DNA from: Pandoraea sp.
Lineage (GTDB): Bacteria > Pseudomonadota > Gammaproteobacteria > Burkholderiales > Burkholderiaceae
Reading direction: 5' to 3'
Assembly (NCBI RefSeq): GCF_004297875.1
Contig: NZ_SCSK01000048.1
Span: 124,001-188,000, forward strand
Length of the DNA: 64,000 bases
Positions 15,690-23,058 of the stretch are shown here, piece after piece. The translations under genes and the position numbers were made by a program. Below the pieces are notes generated by a model that worked only from the letters and a program-made list of their open reading frames with translations, had not been told where the DNA came from and did no database searches. How positions within the stretch are numbered: position 1 is the stretch's first letter; each line of letters begins with the position of its first letter.

Positions 15690-17555
15690 ATGAAACGTAA
15701 CAATGCATTCAACCGCACGGTGCTGGCGCTGACCGCCGCCGCGCTGCTGGCCCCGCAACTGGCGGCTGCGCACGGCTCGATGGCCTCGCCCGGCTCGCGT
15801 GTTTATCAATGCTGGAAGGATGCTTCCAGCCCCGGTTGCCAGGAGATGAAATCGATCTCCGGCGAAGTGCCGACTTCCAACTGGTCTGGCGTGGCATTCA
15901 TGAACAATGGCATGCAGAACAACGATAGCGTTGCCTTGAGTATCGCCGAGCACATGAAAGCGACGCCGGACGGTGAAATCTGCTCGGGTGGCCGCACCGA
16001 CATGAAGGGTATCAACCACCTCAAGGGCGGCTGGCCGACCACCGTGGTTTCGCCCAACGCCGCGGGCAACATCGACTTCCACTGGAAGGCGACCGCGCCG
16101 CACCGCACCTTCTATATGGCCACCTACATCACCAAGGACAACTACGATCCGAGCAAGCCGGTGAAGTGGAGCGATCTGGAAGAACTGTGCATCGTCGACG
16201 GCAAAAGCCAGGAAGCCAGCAGCCAATGGCTGACCAAGCCGGCGCACGACATGCACTGGCAGTGCGCTTATCCGAAGAACAAGGAAGGCCGCCATCTGAT
16301 GCTGACGATTTGGCAACGCCCGCACCCGGGCCACGCTTACGGCCCGGTCTGGGGCGAGAGCACCGAATCGTTCTACTCGTGCTCGGACGTGGTGATGAAC
16401 GGCACGGTGGCGTCCTACAAGGACCTCGGCCAATTGACCGCCAAGCCCGCGGCGCTCAAGGCCGGTATGCAAGTTGAATTCCGCCTGATGGACAAGACCG
16501 GCGCCGACCGCGAACGCGGCATGCACGTGCTGGCCAGCGAGCGCGACACGGAAGCCGACAGCTGGGTGTATGACCTGGCGACCAAGGTCAACCAGAAATC
16601 TCAGCTGGTGCGCATCGGCGTGCGGCAGGACAGCGGCAAGGTCGAGCCGAGCCTGAAGGCGGCCGAGAACAAGGTGTATAGCATCGATGGCAAGAGCGAG
16701 TTCAACTTCAATATCGATATCGGCGTGACGCGTCAAGGCAGCGCAAAGACCTACAAGGCCGGCGATCAGTACAAGATCGGCGACGTGGTGATTCATCAGG
16801 GCCGCAAGTATGAGTGCTATCAGTACGCGAACTGGTGCAGCACCGCTCACGTGGAGCATGTACCGGGCTCGGGCGCGCATGCCAAACAATTCTGGCGTGA
16901 CGTCGGTGTTGCCGACCAGCAAAAACCTGGGCAGGAAGACAAGAAGCCGGGTAATGAGGATAAAAAGCCCGGCAATGAAAATCAGAAACCTGGCAACGAG
17001 AACCGCAAACCTGGTAACGAAAACCAGAAACCCGGCAATGAAACCGAAAAGCCGGCTATCGAGGCAATCGTGCAATTGCACGGACAGGCCGCGATGACGG
17101 TTGGCGAAACGCAGGCGATTGCGTTCGGTGTCTCGGGCGAGCTCAAACACGACATCAAGGCGACCTGGAGCGTGAAGGGTCCGGCGGGTGAAACCTCGCA
17201 CACCGATAACGTACTGCGCTTTGCGCCGACGGTCGCCGGCAAGTATGACGTGTCGGTGCACGTAACCGGCATGAACGGTACGCAAAAAGCATTCGGCAAG
17301 GCCAGCATGACGGTCGTTGTAAAGGCCAAGGCGATCGAACAGAAGCCCGAGCAGAACAAGAAGCCCGGCAATGACAACCATCCCGCTTACAAGAGCGGCA
17401 CCCAGTACAAAGTGGGGGATGTCGTGCGCGCACGTGACGGCGGTCTGTACAAGTGCAAGGTGTTCGGCTGGTGCGGCCAGCCGGGGACCGACGCGCACTA
17501 CGAACCGGGCAAGGGCGCCAGCTGGAACCTGGCCTGGGAAAAGGTCGGTGCCTGA
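15690..17555 (+). CDS. gbpA: Secreted AA10 lytic polysaccharide monooxygenase, GbpA-like, with two CBM5/12 modules
   Basis: 621 aa. The ATG at 15690 with upstream AGGAAA gives a Sec signal peptide ending AAA, so the mature protein starts with His28 (HGSMASPGSRVYQC). His28 and His138 (in WKATAPHRTFYMATY) form the copper brace, and RHLMLTIWQRPHPGHAYG and STESFYSCSDVV complete the AA10 domain. GbpA-type middle domains follow, then a chitin-binding module (YKIGDVVIHQGRKYECYQY), six KPGNE-type heptads, an Ig/PKD-like domain (GQAAMTVGETQAIAFGVSGE) and a second module (YKVGDVVRARDGGLYKCKVF). It should oxidatively cleave chitin-like polymers outside the cell. Neighbours suggest it is a cargo of the adjacent secretion system. 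A perfect terminator follows. Confidence 0.93.
   Translation: MKRNNAFNRTVLALTAAALLAPQLAAAHGSMASPGSRVYQCWKDASSPGCQEMKSISGEVPTSNWSGVAFMNNGMQNNDSVALSIAEHMKATPDGEICSGGRTDMKGINHLKGGWPTTVVSPNAAGNIDFHWKATAPHRTFYMATYITKDNYDPSKPVKWSDLEELCIVDGKSQEASSQWLTKPAHDMHWQCAYPKNKEGRHLMLTIWQRPHPGHAYGPVWGESTESFYSCSDVVMNGTVASYKDLGQLTAKPAALKAGMQVEFRLMDKTGADRERGMHVLASERDTEADSWVYDLATKVNQKSQLVRIGVRQDSGKVEPSLKAAENKVYSIDGKSEFNFNIDIGVTRQGSAKTYKAGDQYKIGDVVIHQGRKYECYQYANWCSTAHVEHVPGSGAHAKQFWRDVGVADQQKPGQEDKKPGNEDKKPGNENQKPGNENRKPGNENQKPGNETEKPAIEAIVQLHGQAAMTVGETQAIAFGVSGELKHDIKATWSVKGPAGETSHTDNVLRFAPTVAGKYDVSVHVTGMNGTQKAFGKASMTVVVKAKAIEQKPEQNKKPGNDNHPAYKSGTQYKVGDVVRARDGGLYKCKVFGWCGQPGTDAHYEPGKGASWNLAWEKVGA
16923..17048 (+). 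repeat. Six 21-bp repeats encoding KPGNE-type heptads
   Basis: In-frame tandem repeat inside the LPMO gene encoding KPGQEDK, KPGNEDK, KPGNENQ, KPGNENR, KPGNENQ and KPGNETE (residues 412-453). The hydrophilic Pro/Gly-rich repeat is a flexible linker between binding modules. Repeat number may vary between strains by slippage. Confidence 0.85.
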
Positions 17556-17581
17556 TAGCGTAAGTGTTCTTTAAACCATCG

Positions 17582-17620
17582 CGCCGGCCTTCGGGCCGGC
17601 GTATTTTGTTCGTTTTTTTT
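17582..17620 (+). terminator. Rho-independent terminator after the LPMO gene
   Basis: A perfect 8-bp stem CGCCGGCC/GGCCGGCG closed by a TTCG tetraloop, followed by TATTTTGTTCG and eight T residues. It lies 26 bp after the LPMO stop and only 12 bp before the next start codon, so the small genes downstream need read-through or their own promoter. Confidence 0.92.
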
Positions 17621-17632
17621 CGAGGATTGCAA

Positions 17633-17866
17633 ATGTTTTCTCTGCAACGTATTTCGCAAGCGGCCCTGCTACTGGCGATGCCCGCGATTTTTTTCAACGC
17701 CGGCATGGCGTATGCCTGCCCGGGTCATGACAGCCAGCCTATTGAACAGAAACTGACCCAACCGGCGCACGACGAAAAGTCGAACACGACCGCGCAACCC
17801 AAGTCCCGCGCGAGCAGGCACGTCGGTGCGACAGGCGCCGCCACGCCGCAAACGAACGGGAAGTGA
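17633..17866 (+). CDS. Small exported protein of unknown function
   Basis: 77 aa. The ATG at 17633 is preceded by GAGGA. A signal peptide (ISQAALLLAMPAIFFNAGMA, cleavage near AYA) leaves a mature peptide of about 50 residues that is hydrophilic, rich in Gln, Thr, Ala and Lys, with one Cys (YACPGHDSQP). No known domain was recognised. Its stop shares a base with the start of the chitin-binding gene, so the two are translationally coupled. It could be an accessory or an unfolded secreted peptide of the chitin-active set. Confidence 0.6.
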   Translation: MFSLQRISQAALLLAMPAIFFNAGMAYACPGHDSQPIEQKLTQPAHDEKSNTTAQPKSRASRHVGATGAATPQTNGK

Positions 17867-18192
17867 TGATGCGCGCCTCTCGATTTTCGTCATTGTTGCT
17901 GCGTTGCGTGGCGCCGCTCGCGCTGCTGAGCGGGGCAGTCCCGGCCGCCGCGCACACGCCTCATGCGCCTCACGCGGCACCCGTTGCCGATGCCGAGTCC
18001 GCCCCCGCGGCACCCGCCTATACTCCCGGCAAGCATTACATTCCGGGGGACATCGTGTCCCACCGCGGTCATTTGTATATGTGCCAGCCGTTTCAGGGCA
18101 ATTGCGGCCAGCATCCCGAGCGTTATGAGCCGGGGCACGGCACGGAATGGACACATGCCTGGCAAATGCATAAGGGCTGTCATGGTCATTGA
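17866..18192 (+). CDS. Small secreted CBM5/12 chitin-binding protein
   Basis: 108 aa. A signal peptide (LLLRCVAPLALLSGAVPAAA) precedes a His/Ala/Pro-rich linker and one carbohydrate-binding module of family 5/12: YTPGKHYIPGDIVSHRGHLY, MCQPFQGNCG, and YEPGHGTEWTHAW. The pattern of aromatic residues and the Cys pair match both modules of the LPMO upstream, so it is likely a stand-alone chitin-binding protein. The ATG at 17866 overlaps the previous stop (TGATG). ATG 17869 is equally possible. The His-rich C-terminal end (HKGCHGH) could bind metal. Confidence 0.8.
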   Translation: MMRASRFSSLLLRCVAPLALLSGAVPAAAHTPHAPHAAPVADAESAPAAPAYTPGKHYIPGDIVSHRGHLYMCQPFQGNCGQHPERYEPGHGTEWTHAWQMHKGCHGH

Positions 18193-18213
18193 TTAGGCCG
18201 TCGAGCATCTGGG

Positions 18214-18237
18214 TTTGGGACGAATCCCATATTTAGG
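18214..18237 (+). promoter_or_regulatory. Copy 3 of palindromic GGGA-N4-TCCC operator candidate
   Basis: TTTGGGACGAATCCCATATT lies 60-80 bp before the second dsbC-like gene. It is followed directly by TTAGGAAA, which contains the BvgA-type heptamer TAGGAAA. It matches the 12240 site over nearly all of 20 bases. The close match in two unrelated intergenic regions makes a shared transcription-factor site likely. Confidence 0.55.
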
Positions 18238-18294
18238 AAACGTGAATTTTTTAACAATAGCCATACCCGATTCCTACATTTTGGAGAAAAGTTG

Positions 18295-19035
18295 ATGCGC
18301 CCACGCACGATATTCGTCGCGATCCCTCTGGCACTGGCCGCTGCGGCCTGTCATGCCGCACCTTCGCAAGACGCTGCGATCGCGCAGGATGCAGCCAAGG
18401 TCAAACAGACGCTGAGCACTCACCTGGGCAACCGGGCGACCATTGACGAGGTGCGCGCCAGTGTGCTGCCAGGGGTGTTCGAGGTGCGCATGGGGCAAGA
18501 TATCGTCTACGCCGATCGATCCGGCCGCTATGTGATCACCGGCGATATGATCGACACGCAGTCCGGCACCAATCTCACGCTTGAGCGCCGCGCCGCGCTC
18601 GAGGCCATCTCGTGGCAGGACCTGCCGCTGAATCAGGCAATCAAGTCCGTCAAAGGCAAGGGTTCCCGCGTGATGGCCGTGTTCGCCGATCCGAACTGCG
18701 GGTATTGCAAGCGCCTCGAGCAGGAACTGCAAAAGCTCGATGATGTGACTATCTACACTTTTGTTTATCCGTTCCTGTCGGCGGATTCTTCGGCCAAGGC
18801 CAGCAGCATTTTATGCGCCAAGGACCCGGCCAGGGCGTGGCACGCGTGGATGGTCGATAACCAGGCTCCGTCTGCGACGAACGCTTGCGCGACGCAGACC
18901 GACGCTCTGGTGGCGCTGGGCCGCCGCCTGAATGTGCGCGGCACGCCGGTGGTGATTTTCGGTGATGGCAGCCGTCTGCGGGGATACGCCGCGGCCGACG
19001 TACTGGAGAAGAAACTGGCTACCGTCAAGCGCTAA
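18295..19035 (+). CDS. dsbC: DsbC-like periplasmic disulfide isomerase (CGYC)
   Basis: 246 aa. Signal peptide TIFVAIPLALAAAACHAAP, dimerisation region (DEVRASVLPGVFEVRMGQDI, YVITGDMIDTQSG) and a thioredoxin-like domain with the classical CGYC active site in VFADPNCGYCKRLEQEL, plus the cis-Pro motif NVRGTPVVIFGDG and the second Cys pair (SILCA and NACAT). DsbC proteins reshuffle non-native disulfides in the periplasm. It is a clear paralogue of the CRHC protein at 11312-12043, sharing long identical stretches such as VFADPNC and RGTPVVIF. ATG 18295 has GGAG 9 bp upstream. The neighbouring chitin-binding modules all contain Cys pairs, which are plausible clients. Confidence 0.92.
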   Translation: MRPRTIFVAIPLALAAAACHAAPSQDAAIAQDAAKVKQTLSTHLGNRATIDEVRASVLPGVFEVRMGQDIVYADRSGRYVITGDMIDTQSGTNLTLERRAALEAISWQDLPLNQAIKSVKGKGSRVMAVFADPNCGYCKRLEQELQKLDDVTIYTFVYPFLSADSSAKASSILCAKDPARAWHAWMVDNQAPSATNACATQTDALVALGRRLNVRGTPVVIFGDGSRLRGYAAADVLEKKLATVKR

Positions 19036-19156
19036 GCAACCCGGAGGATGCCGTCAGATTTTCCTGATGTCTGTGCGCGCACCTTCACGCTCGATTTCCT
19101 TATCTTGCCGCCAGCGACCGATCGACATTCCGGGGAGTGCCGGCGGCGGCGCATCG

Positions 19157-19459
19157 ATGGGCACTGCAATGACATCAATGAAAGATATCTACTGCTGTAC
19201 GGTGATTCCCGACAGTCAGCGTCTGGTCGACGCATTGCGGGCGGCGCGCTGGGACGAAGCCGCCGGCCTGCTGCATCGGTTGAAGGGCGTGATGCTGACG
19301 CTGCGTGCCGACGATGCGCTCGGGATGATCGCCGCCGTGGAGTCACAGTTTTTTGCGCAAGCCGCCCTGAATCAGGCAGATGCATTGCAGGCGCTGATGA
19401 CATCGGATATGTTTTTGCGCCGTCATTTTGCCGGCGATGAGCTCATCACGCCCCCTTGA
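19157..19459 (+). CDS. Stand-alone HPt domain protein (phosphotransfer)
   Basis: About 100 aa with no signal or other domain. The sequence LVDALRAARWDEAAGLLHRLKGVMLTL carries the HPt hallmark His-Arg-Leu-Lys-Gly, closely parallel to the HPt ends of the large kinases in this window (HKIKGALLML, HRIKGAFAAL). The start is uncertain: ATGs at 19157, 19169 and 19178 are all in frame and none has a well-spaced Shine-Dalgarno site. It follows the DsbC-like gene by about 120 bp on the same strand. It could supply the HPt step missing from the hybrid kinase at 13076-15397. Confidence 0.68.
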   Translation: MGTAMTSMKDIYCCTVIPDSQRLVDALRAARWDEAAGLLHRLKGVMLTLRADDALGMIAAVESQFFAQAALNQADALQALMTSDMFLRRHFAGDELITPP

Positions 19460-19470
19460 CTCTTCTTCCT

Positions 19471-19490
19471 GCCGAGCCAGACAGCTCGGC
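19471..19490. terminator. Stem-loop between convergent HPt and kinase genes
   Basis: Perfect 7-bp inverted repeat GCCGAGC/GCTCGGC with loop CAGACA, placed between two convergent stop codons. Neither strand has a T-tract after the stem, so intrinsic termination is uncertain. Confidence 0.4.
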
Positions 19491-19499
19491 CCCCAAAAC

Positions 19500-22400
19500 C
19501 TATTCGGTATCGAGCATGTCTTGCGCGGTCTGGACAAGTATCGCCTGGAGCGTAGACGCGAGCGCGAAAGCCTCGTCGCCCCATTCGTACTCGATGCACT
19601 GCTCGATGGATTGGCACAGTAAAACTGCTGGCTTGATTTCCAGTGCGGCCAAACCGCCCTGGGCGCGATGCGCGACCTCCCGCAGCTTTGCCGTGTCTTC
19701 CTGCTCGAGCGCGCCCTGCAGCGCGTCGGCGTCGTGCTGCAGGCTCTGGGCCGCGCGCTCGGTCATATCCGGCGTCCAATGCGGCATGGGCTCGGTAGCC
19801 GAGGCCATTCCTGTCGTGCTGTCCGGGCCGACTCCGTCCGCAGCGCGCGGGGGATCAATGCTCACTTGCGCGGCAGCGCCAGGCAAGTGCCGCATAAGGG
19901 CGGCATGCAGGGTTTCGATGTCGAACGGCTTTTGCAGGCAGTCATCCATGCCGGCCTGCAGACATTTTTCCCGCTCACCCGACACACCGCCGGCCGTGAT
20001 CGCCACGATCGGCACAGTAACGCCGGCAGCGCGCAGTTCCTGGCTCAGCGTATAGCCGCTCATGCCGGGCATGTTCAGGTCGGTCAGCACGATGTCATAG
20101 CGCGCGCTCTTGGCAAGCGCCAGCGCCTTGCAGCCATCGCCGGCGGCGATGACGCTGCAACCCAACTGGGCCAGTTGCCGCTCGAGCAGCATGCGGTTGA
20201 TGACCTGATCGTCGGCCACCAGAACAGTGCCGCCGAGCGCCGTGTCGCCCGCCGCGACATTGCTCGCGGACGGCAACTCGCATTGCTCCGGCGCGCTTCG
20301 GCAAACCATCGCCAGCGCGTCGAACAGCGCCTGCTGCGAGAGCGCCGTGACTTGCAGGACATTACCCTGCCAATGCGGTTGAAAGCTGAAAACCGAGCCG
20401 AGGGCGATGCTGCCGGACAGCGGCGTTTCGACGTCCGGACCGGCGTGTACGGTCAGGCGGATTCGGGCTTCGTCCGCCGCTGCCGACGCGCCTGGCGCCT
20501 GGCGCACGGATCCGCCCCAGGCCCCGATGAGATCGGCCAGATGAACCCGCTCTTCGTCTGGGCCGTCGATCTCGATCAGGCGACCGCTCAGCAACGCAGC
20601 TTCGCTCGCCGGTGGCGGTGCCACGCGCGTCAGCGGCAGCGTGACGCGAAACGCGCTGCCCTGCCCCGGTTGGCTGGCGACGTGAATGTCTCCGTTCATG
20701 GCGGCGATGAAACTACGGCAGATCGACAGGCCGAGACCGGTGCCGGAGAAATGCGTGCGGCCGGCATGACTGCCTACCTGACCAAACGGCACGAAGATGC
20801 GCTCCAGGTCGCTCTTGGCGATGCCGGGCCCGCTGTCCTCCACCTCCAGCATGACCCGGACCCGCGTGCCGTCCTGCGCCAACAATCGTCCGCGCAGGGT
20901 CGCGTGGCCGCGCTCGGTGAATTTGATCGCGTTGTTCAGCAGGTTGTTGAGAATTTGACGAATCTTCAAAGCATCGCCCTGCCACCGACCGCGCATCGCG
21001 GGGTCCATGAAGCACCGCAGATCGATACCCTTGAGGTTGGCTCGCGACCAAAAGCCCTGAACGACTTGCTCTGCTTCGGTAACCAGATCGAATACGACGT
21101 CGTCGAGCGTGATGTCGCCGGCACCGGCCTTGGTGAAGTCGAGCGCGTCGTTGAGCACATCCTTGAGAGTGCGGGCCGAACTGTCCATCGCCAACGTCAG
21201 TTGTTGCTGGGCCGAGTCGAGACGCGTCTTGATCAGGAGTTCAATGGACGCCAGCATCCCATATAGCGGGGTGCGAATTTCATGGCTGATGGTAGCCAGG
21301 AACTGCGTTTTCGCCGCGCTGGCGGCCTCGGCCTCACGGCGCGCATGTTCGAGGATTTGCTCGGCCTGCTTCTGCTCGGTGATGTCGGCCAGTGCGCACA
21401 GCACCACCGCATCATCCTTGTGGGTTGTGTCGGCAAGTTCAAGCTGATAAATGCGACCGGTCTGCGTGTCCGAGATATGCGGATGCCGACCCAATTGTTG
21501 GTGAAACACCAGAGCGGCGGCCCAGCCTGGATCCGGTAATGCGCCGCGTGGGGTGGTGTCACCCCCCGGCGCGGCGACGGGTCGCCACCGCGAGAGCGGT
21601 ATGAAATTGCGGTTTTGCATGGCCACGGAGCGGTCGTGCTTGCGCAGCACCGCCAGTCCGATTGGCGAAGTCTCGATGACGGTACGGTTGAAGTTTTCGC
21701 TATCCACCAGTTGTCGCGCCTGCCGCGCTTGCGGAATCAGCACGGTTTTGATCAGATGCCTGGCACTGAGGATGGCTGCACCCGTGGCGAGCAAGAAGAG
21801 CGCGATTGCGATGCCGATCGGCACGATTTTCTCGCCAATGACGCTTGCCAGACTGACCGCGTAGACCAGGTGCCAGTCGAGATGGGGCACACGGCGGCTG
21901 ATCTGCACGACGGCGAGACCGGGTTTGAATTGCAGCGACAAAGCCGCACGCCGCCCAGATGAGCGAAGTTCGTTGGCGACAGCCGCGGGCGGGCGCCGGC
22001 CGTTGAGCAGGATCAGCTTGCCATTTTCCGAGACAAGAAACAGATCTCCCTTGAAGGCTCGCCTTTGCGCTTGTGCACGCGCGTCGATGACGTCTGGAGC
22101 GACGTCTGTCGACGCGTAGGCGACGAGATTGCCTTGCGGGTCGTAAATGGGGATGAAGCAGATCAGGACGCTTTTGCCGCTGATGAGGTCGTGCTCGGGC
22201 CCGACCCAGTAGACTGCGGCGCCGCGCTCGCGAACGCCAGCAGAGCGAGCCATCGCCCGTTGGAAAGCGGCCAGGCGACTGCGCACGAATTCGGACATGG
22301 CGGCCGCGTCGCCAAGCCCATGATCGAGTCGATGCGGTATGAATATTGCCGTGCTGCCGTCGGCGGCCAGAAAGAGCGAGCGCTCGTCGCTGACGACCGC

Positions 22401-22856
22401 ACCCCAGAAGGCGGTGTCGAATTCGACAAAGCGCAAGCCGAGTCGCAGCAGGATGTCTGCTGTCGTCGCGGATTCACCTGAATGCGTTCGCAGCACGTAG
22501 AACGGTTCGTTGCCGGGCAAGGTGAATTCGGCTGGCGCGCCGATAGGCGGCAAGGGGCGATCCCAGTGTCCGGCTGGCGCGGAACGGCAGACTTGATCGC
22601 CAGCGCGACAGAAATAATGCGGCACCAGCGTGTTGAATTGGCGCACAAAGTATTCCTGCCGCGAGATTTCTTCTTGAACCTGAGCGAAATGCAAGGCGCC
22701 CTGCTCGCTACGATCCCATACGGTATAGGCAACCAGCAACACGATATAAATCGCCAAAAGCGTTGCAAACAGCGCGATGATCAGCGCCGTCCTGGCAATC
22801 AGGAAGCGATAGGAGGTACGGCTTGCCCGCGCGCCGGCGGCAGGTGTCAGAGGCAT
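19500..22856 (-). CDS. Hybrid sensor histidine kinase, RcsC-like, with receiver and HPt domains
   Basis: 1118 aa. Membrane helix near residues 20-45 (FLIARTALIIALFATLLAIYI), a large extracytoplasmic sensor domain containing VYWVGPEHDLISGKSVL, a second membrane helix (GIAIALFLLATGAAIL), a PAS-like linker starting ENFNRTVIETSPIGLAVL, HisKA with His525 in ISHEIRTPLYG, HATPase (LNNLLNNAIKFT, DSGPGIA, GTGLGLSI), a degenerate ABL-like segment, a receiver (VLVADDQVINRML, IVLTDLNMPGMSG), and an HPt end with REVAHRAQGGLAAL. The HPt motif AHRAQGG departs from the usual H-x-x-K-G but keeps the His. No regulator gene adjoins it, so it is an orphan. Its sensor domain is shared with the kinases at 34958 and 41423. 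Confidence 0.92.
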   Translation of the reverse strand: MPLTPAAGARASRTSYRFLIARTALIIALFATLLAIYIVLLVAYTVWDRSEQGALHFAQVQEEISRQEYFVRQFNTLVPHYFCRAGDQVCRSAPAGHWDRPLPPIGAPAEFTLPGNEPFYVLRTHSGESATTADILLRLGLRFVEFDTAFWGAVVSDERSLFLAADGSTAIFIPHRLDHGLGDAAAMSEFVRSRLAAFQRAMARSAGVRERGAAVYWVGPEHDLISGKSVLICFIPIYDPQGNLVAYASTDVAPDVIDARAQAQRRAFKGDLFLVSENGKLILLNGRRPPAAVANELRSSGRRAALSLQFKPGLAVVQISRRVPHLDWHLVYAVSLASVIGEKIVPIGIAIALFLLATGAAILSARHLIKTVLIPQARQARQLVDSENFNRTVIETSPIGLAVLRKHDRSVAMQNRNFIPLSRWRPVAAPGGDTTPRGALPDPGWAAALVFHQQLGRHPHISDTQTGRIYQLELADTTHKDDAVVLCALADITEQKQAEQILEHARREAEAASAAKTQFLATISHEIRTPLYGMLASIELLIKTRLDSAQQQLTLAMDSSARTLKDVLNDALDFTKAGAGDITLDDVVFDLVTEAEQVVQGFWSRANLKGIDLRCFMDPAMRGRWQGDALKIRQILNNLLNNAIKFTERGHATLRGRLLAQDGTRVRVMLEVEDSGPGIAKSDLERIFVPFGQVGSHAGRTHFSGTGLGLSICRSFIAAMNGDIHVASQPGQGSAFRVTLPLTRVAPPPASEAALLSGRLIEIDGPDEERVHLADLIGAWGGSVRQAPGASAAADEARIRLTVHAGPDVETPLSGSIALGSVFSFQPHWQGNVLQVTALSQQALFDALAMVCRSAPEQCELPSASNVAAGDTALGGTVLVADDQVINRMLLERQLAQLGCSVIAAGDGCKALALAKSARYDIVLTDLNMPGMSGYTLSQELRAAGVTVPIVAITAGGVSGEREKCLQAGMDDCLQKPFDIETLHAALMRHLPGAAAQVSIDPPRAADGVGPDSTTGMASATEPMPHWTPDMTERAAQSLQHDADALQGALEQEDTAKLREVAHRAQGGLAALEIKPAVLLCQSIEQCIEYEWGDEAFALASTLQAILVQTAQDMLDTE

Positions 22857-23058
22857 CTTCGAGCACCGCTTCCGTAAGACTATCGTGGCAGGCCCAAGGA
22901 GACGACAGGGGCCGGTTGCGCCTCATTGTAAGGCGGCCGGCACCTTGCTTCAACTATTACGCACTCCAGCGTATTTTTTCCAATAGGTCAGACGAGTTCC
23001 TATTTTTTTCGTGGCTCGTCATGTATGCCGAGCCACGCCATGTCGATGAATTAGTTGC
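22857..23058. other. Intergenic region with inverted repeat
   Basis: 202 bp between two leftward genes, without a gene. It contains a perfect inverted repeat CGTGGCTCG/CGAGCCACG (arms 23010-23018 and 23029-23037), 21 bp after the stop of the giant surface-protein gene. On the minus strand the stem is followed by an A-run rather than T, so it is not a standard terminator for that gene. A shorter repeat AATAGG/CCTATT spans 22982-23003. The kinase promoter should lie here. Confidence 0.45.

Noticed and set aside
16923-17048. Tandem 21-bp repeats as a possible CRISPR array
   Set aside because: They are contiguous, in frame and encode KPGNE heptads of a linker, with no spacers.
15660-17498. 612-codon open frame antisense to the LPMO gene
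   Set aside because: The plus strand encodes a protein with signal peptide, copper histidines and chitin-binding modules. The antisense frame is a result of GC-rich codon bias and has no recognisable domain.
19668-21266. 532-codon open frame antisense to the hybrid kinase
   Set aside because: It mirrors the kinase frame, and the translation is rich in Arg, Ala, Gln and His without motifs, typical of a shadow frame.
23010-23037. Inverted repeat CGTGGCTCG/CGAGCCACG as terminator of the giant gene
   Set aside because: On the minus strand the stem is followed by A residues. The T-run precedes it on the plus strand, so it does not fit an intrinsic terminator in either direction.
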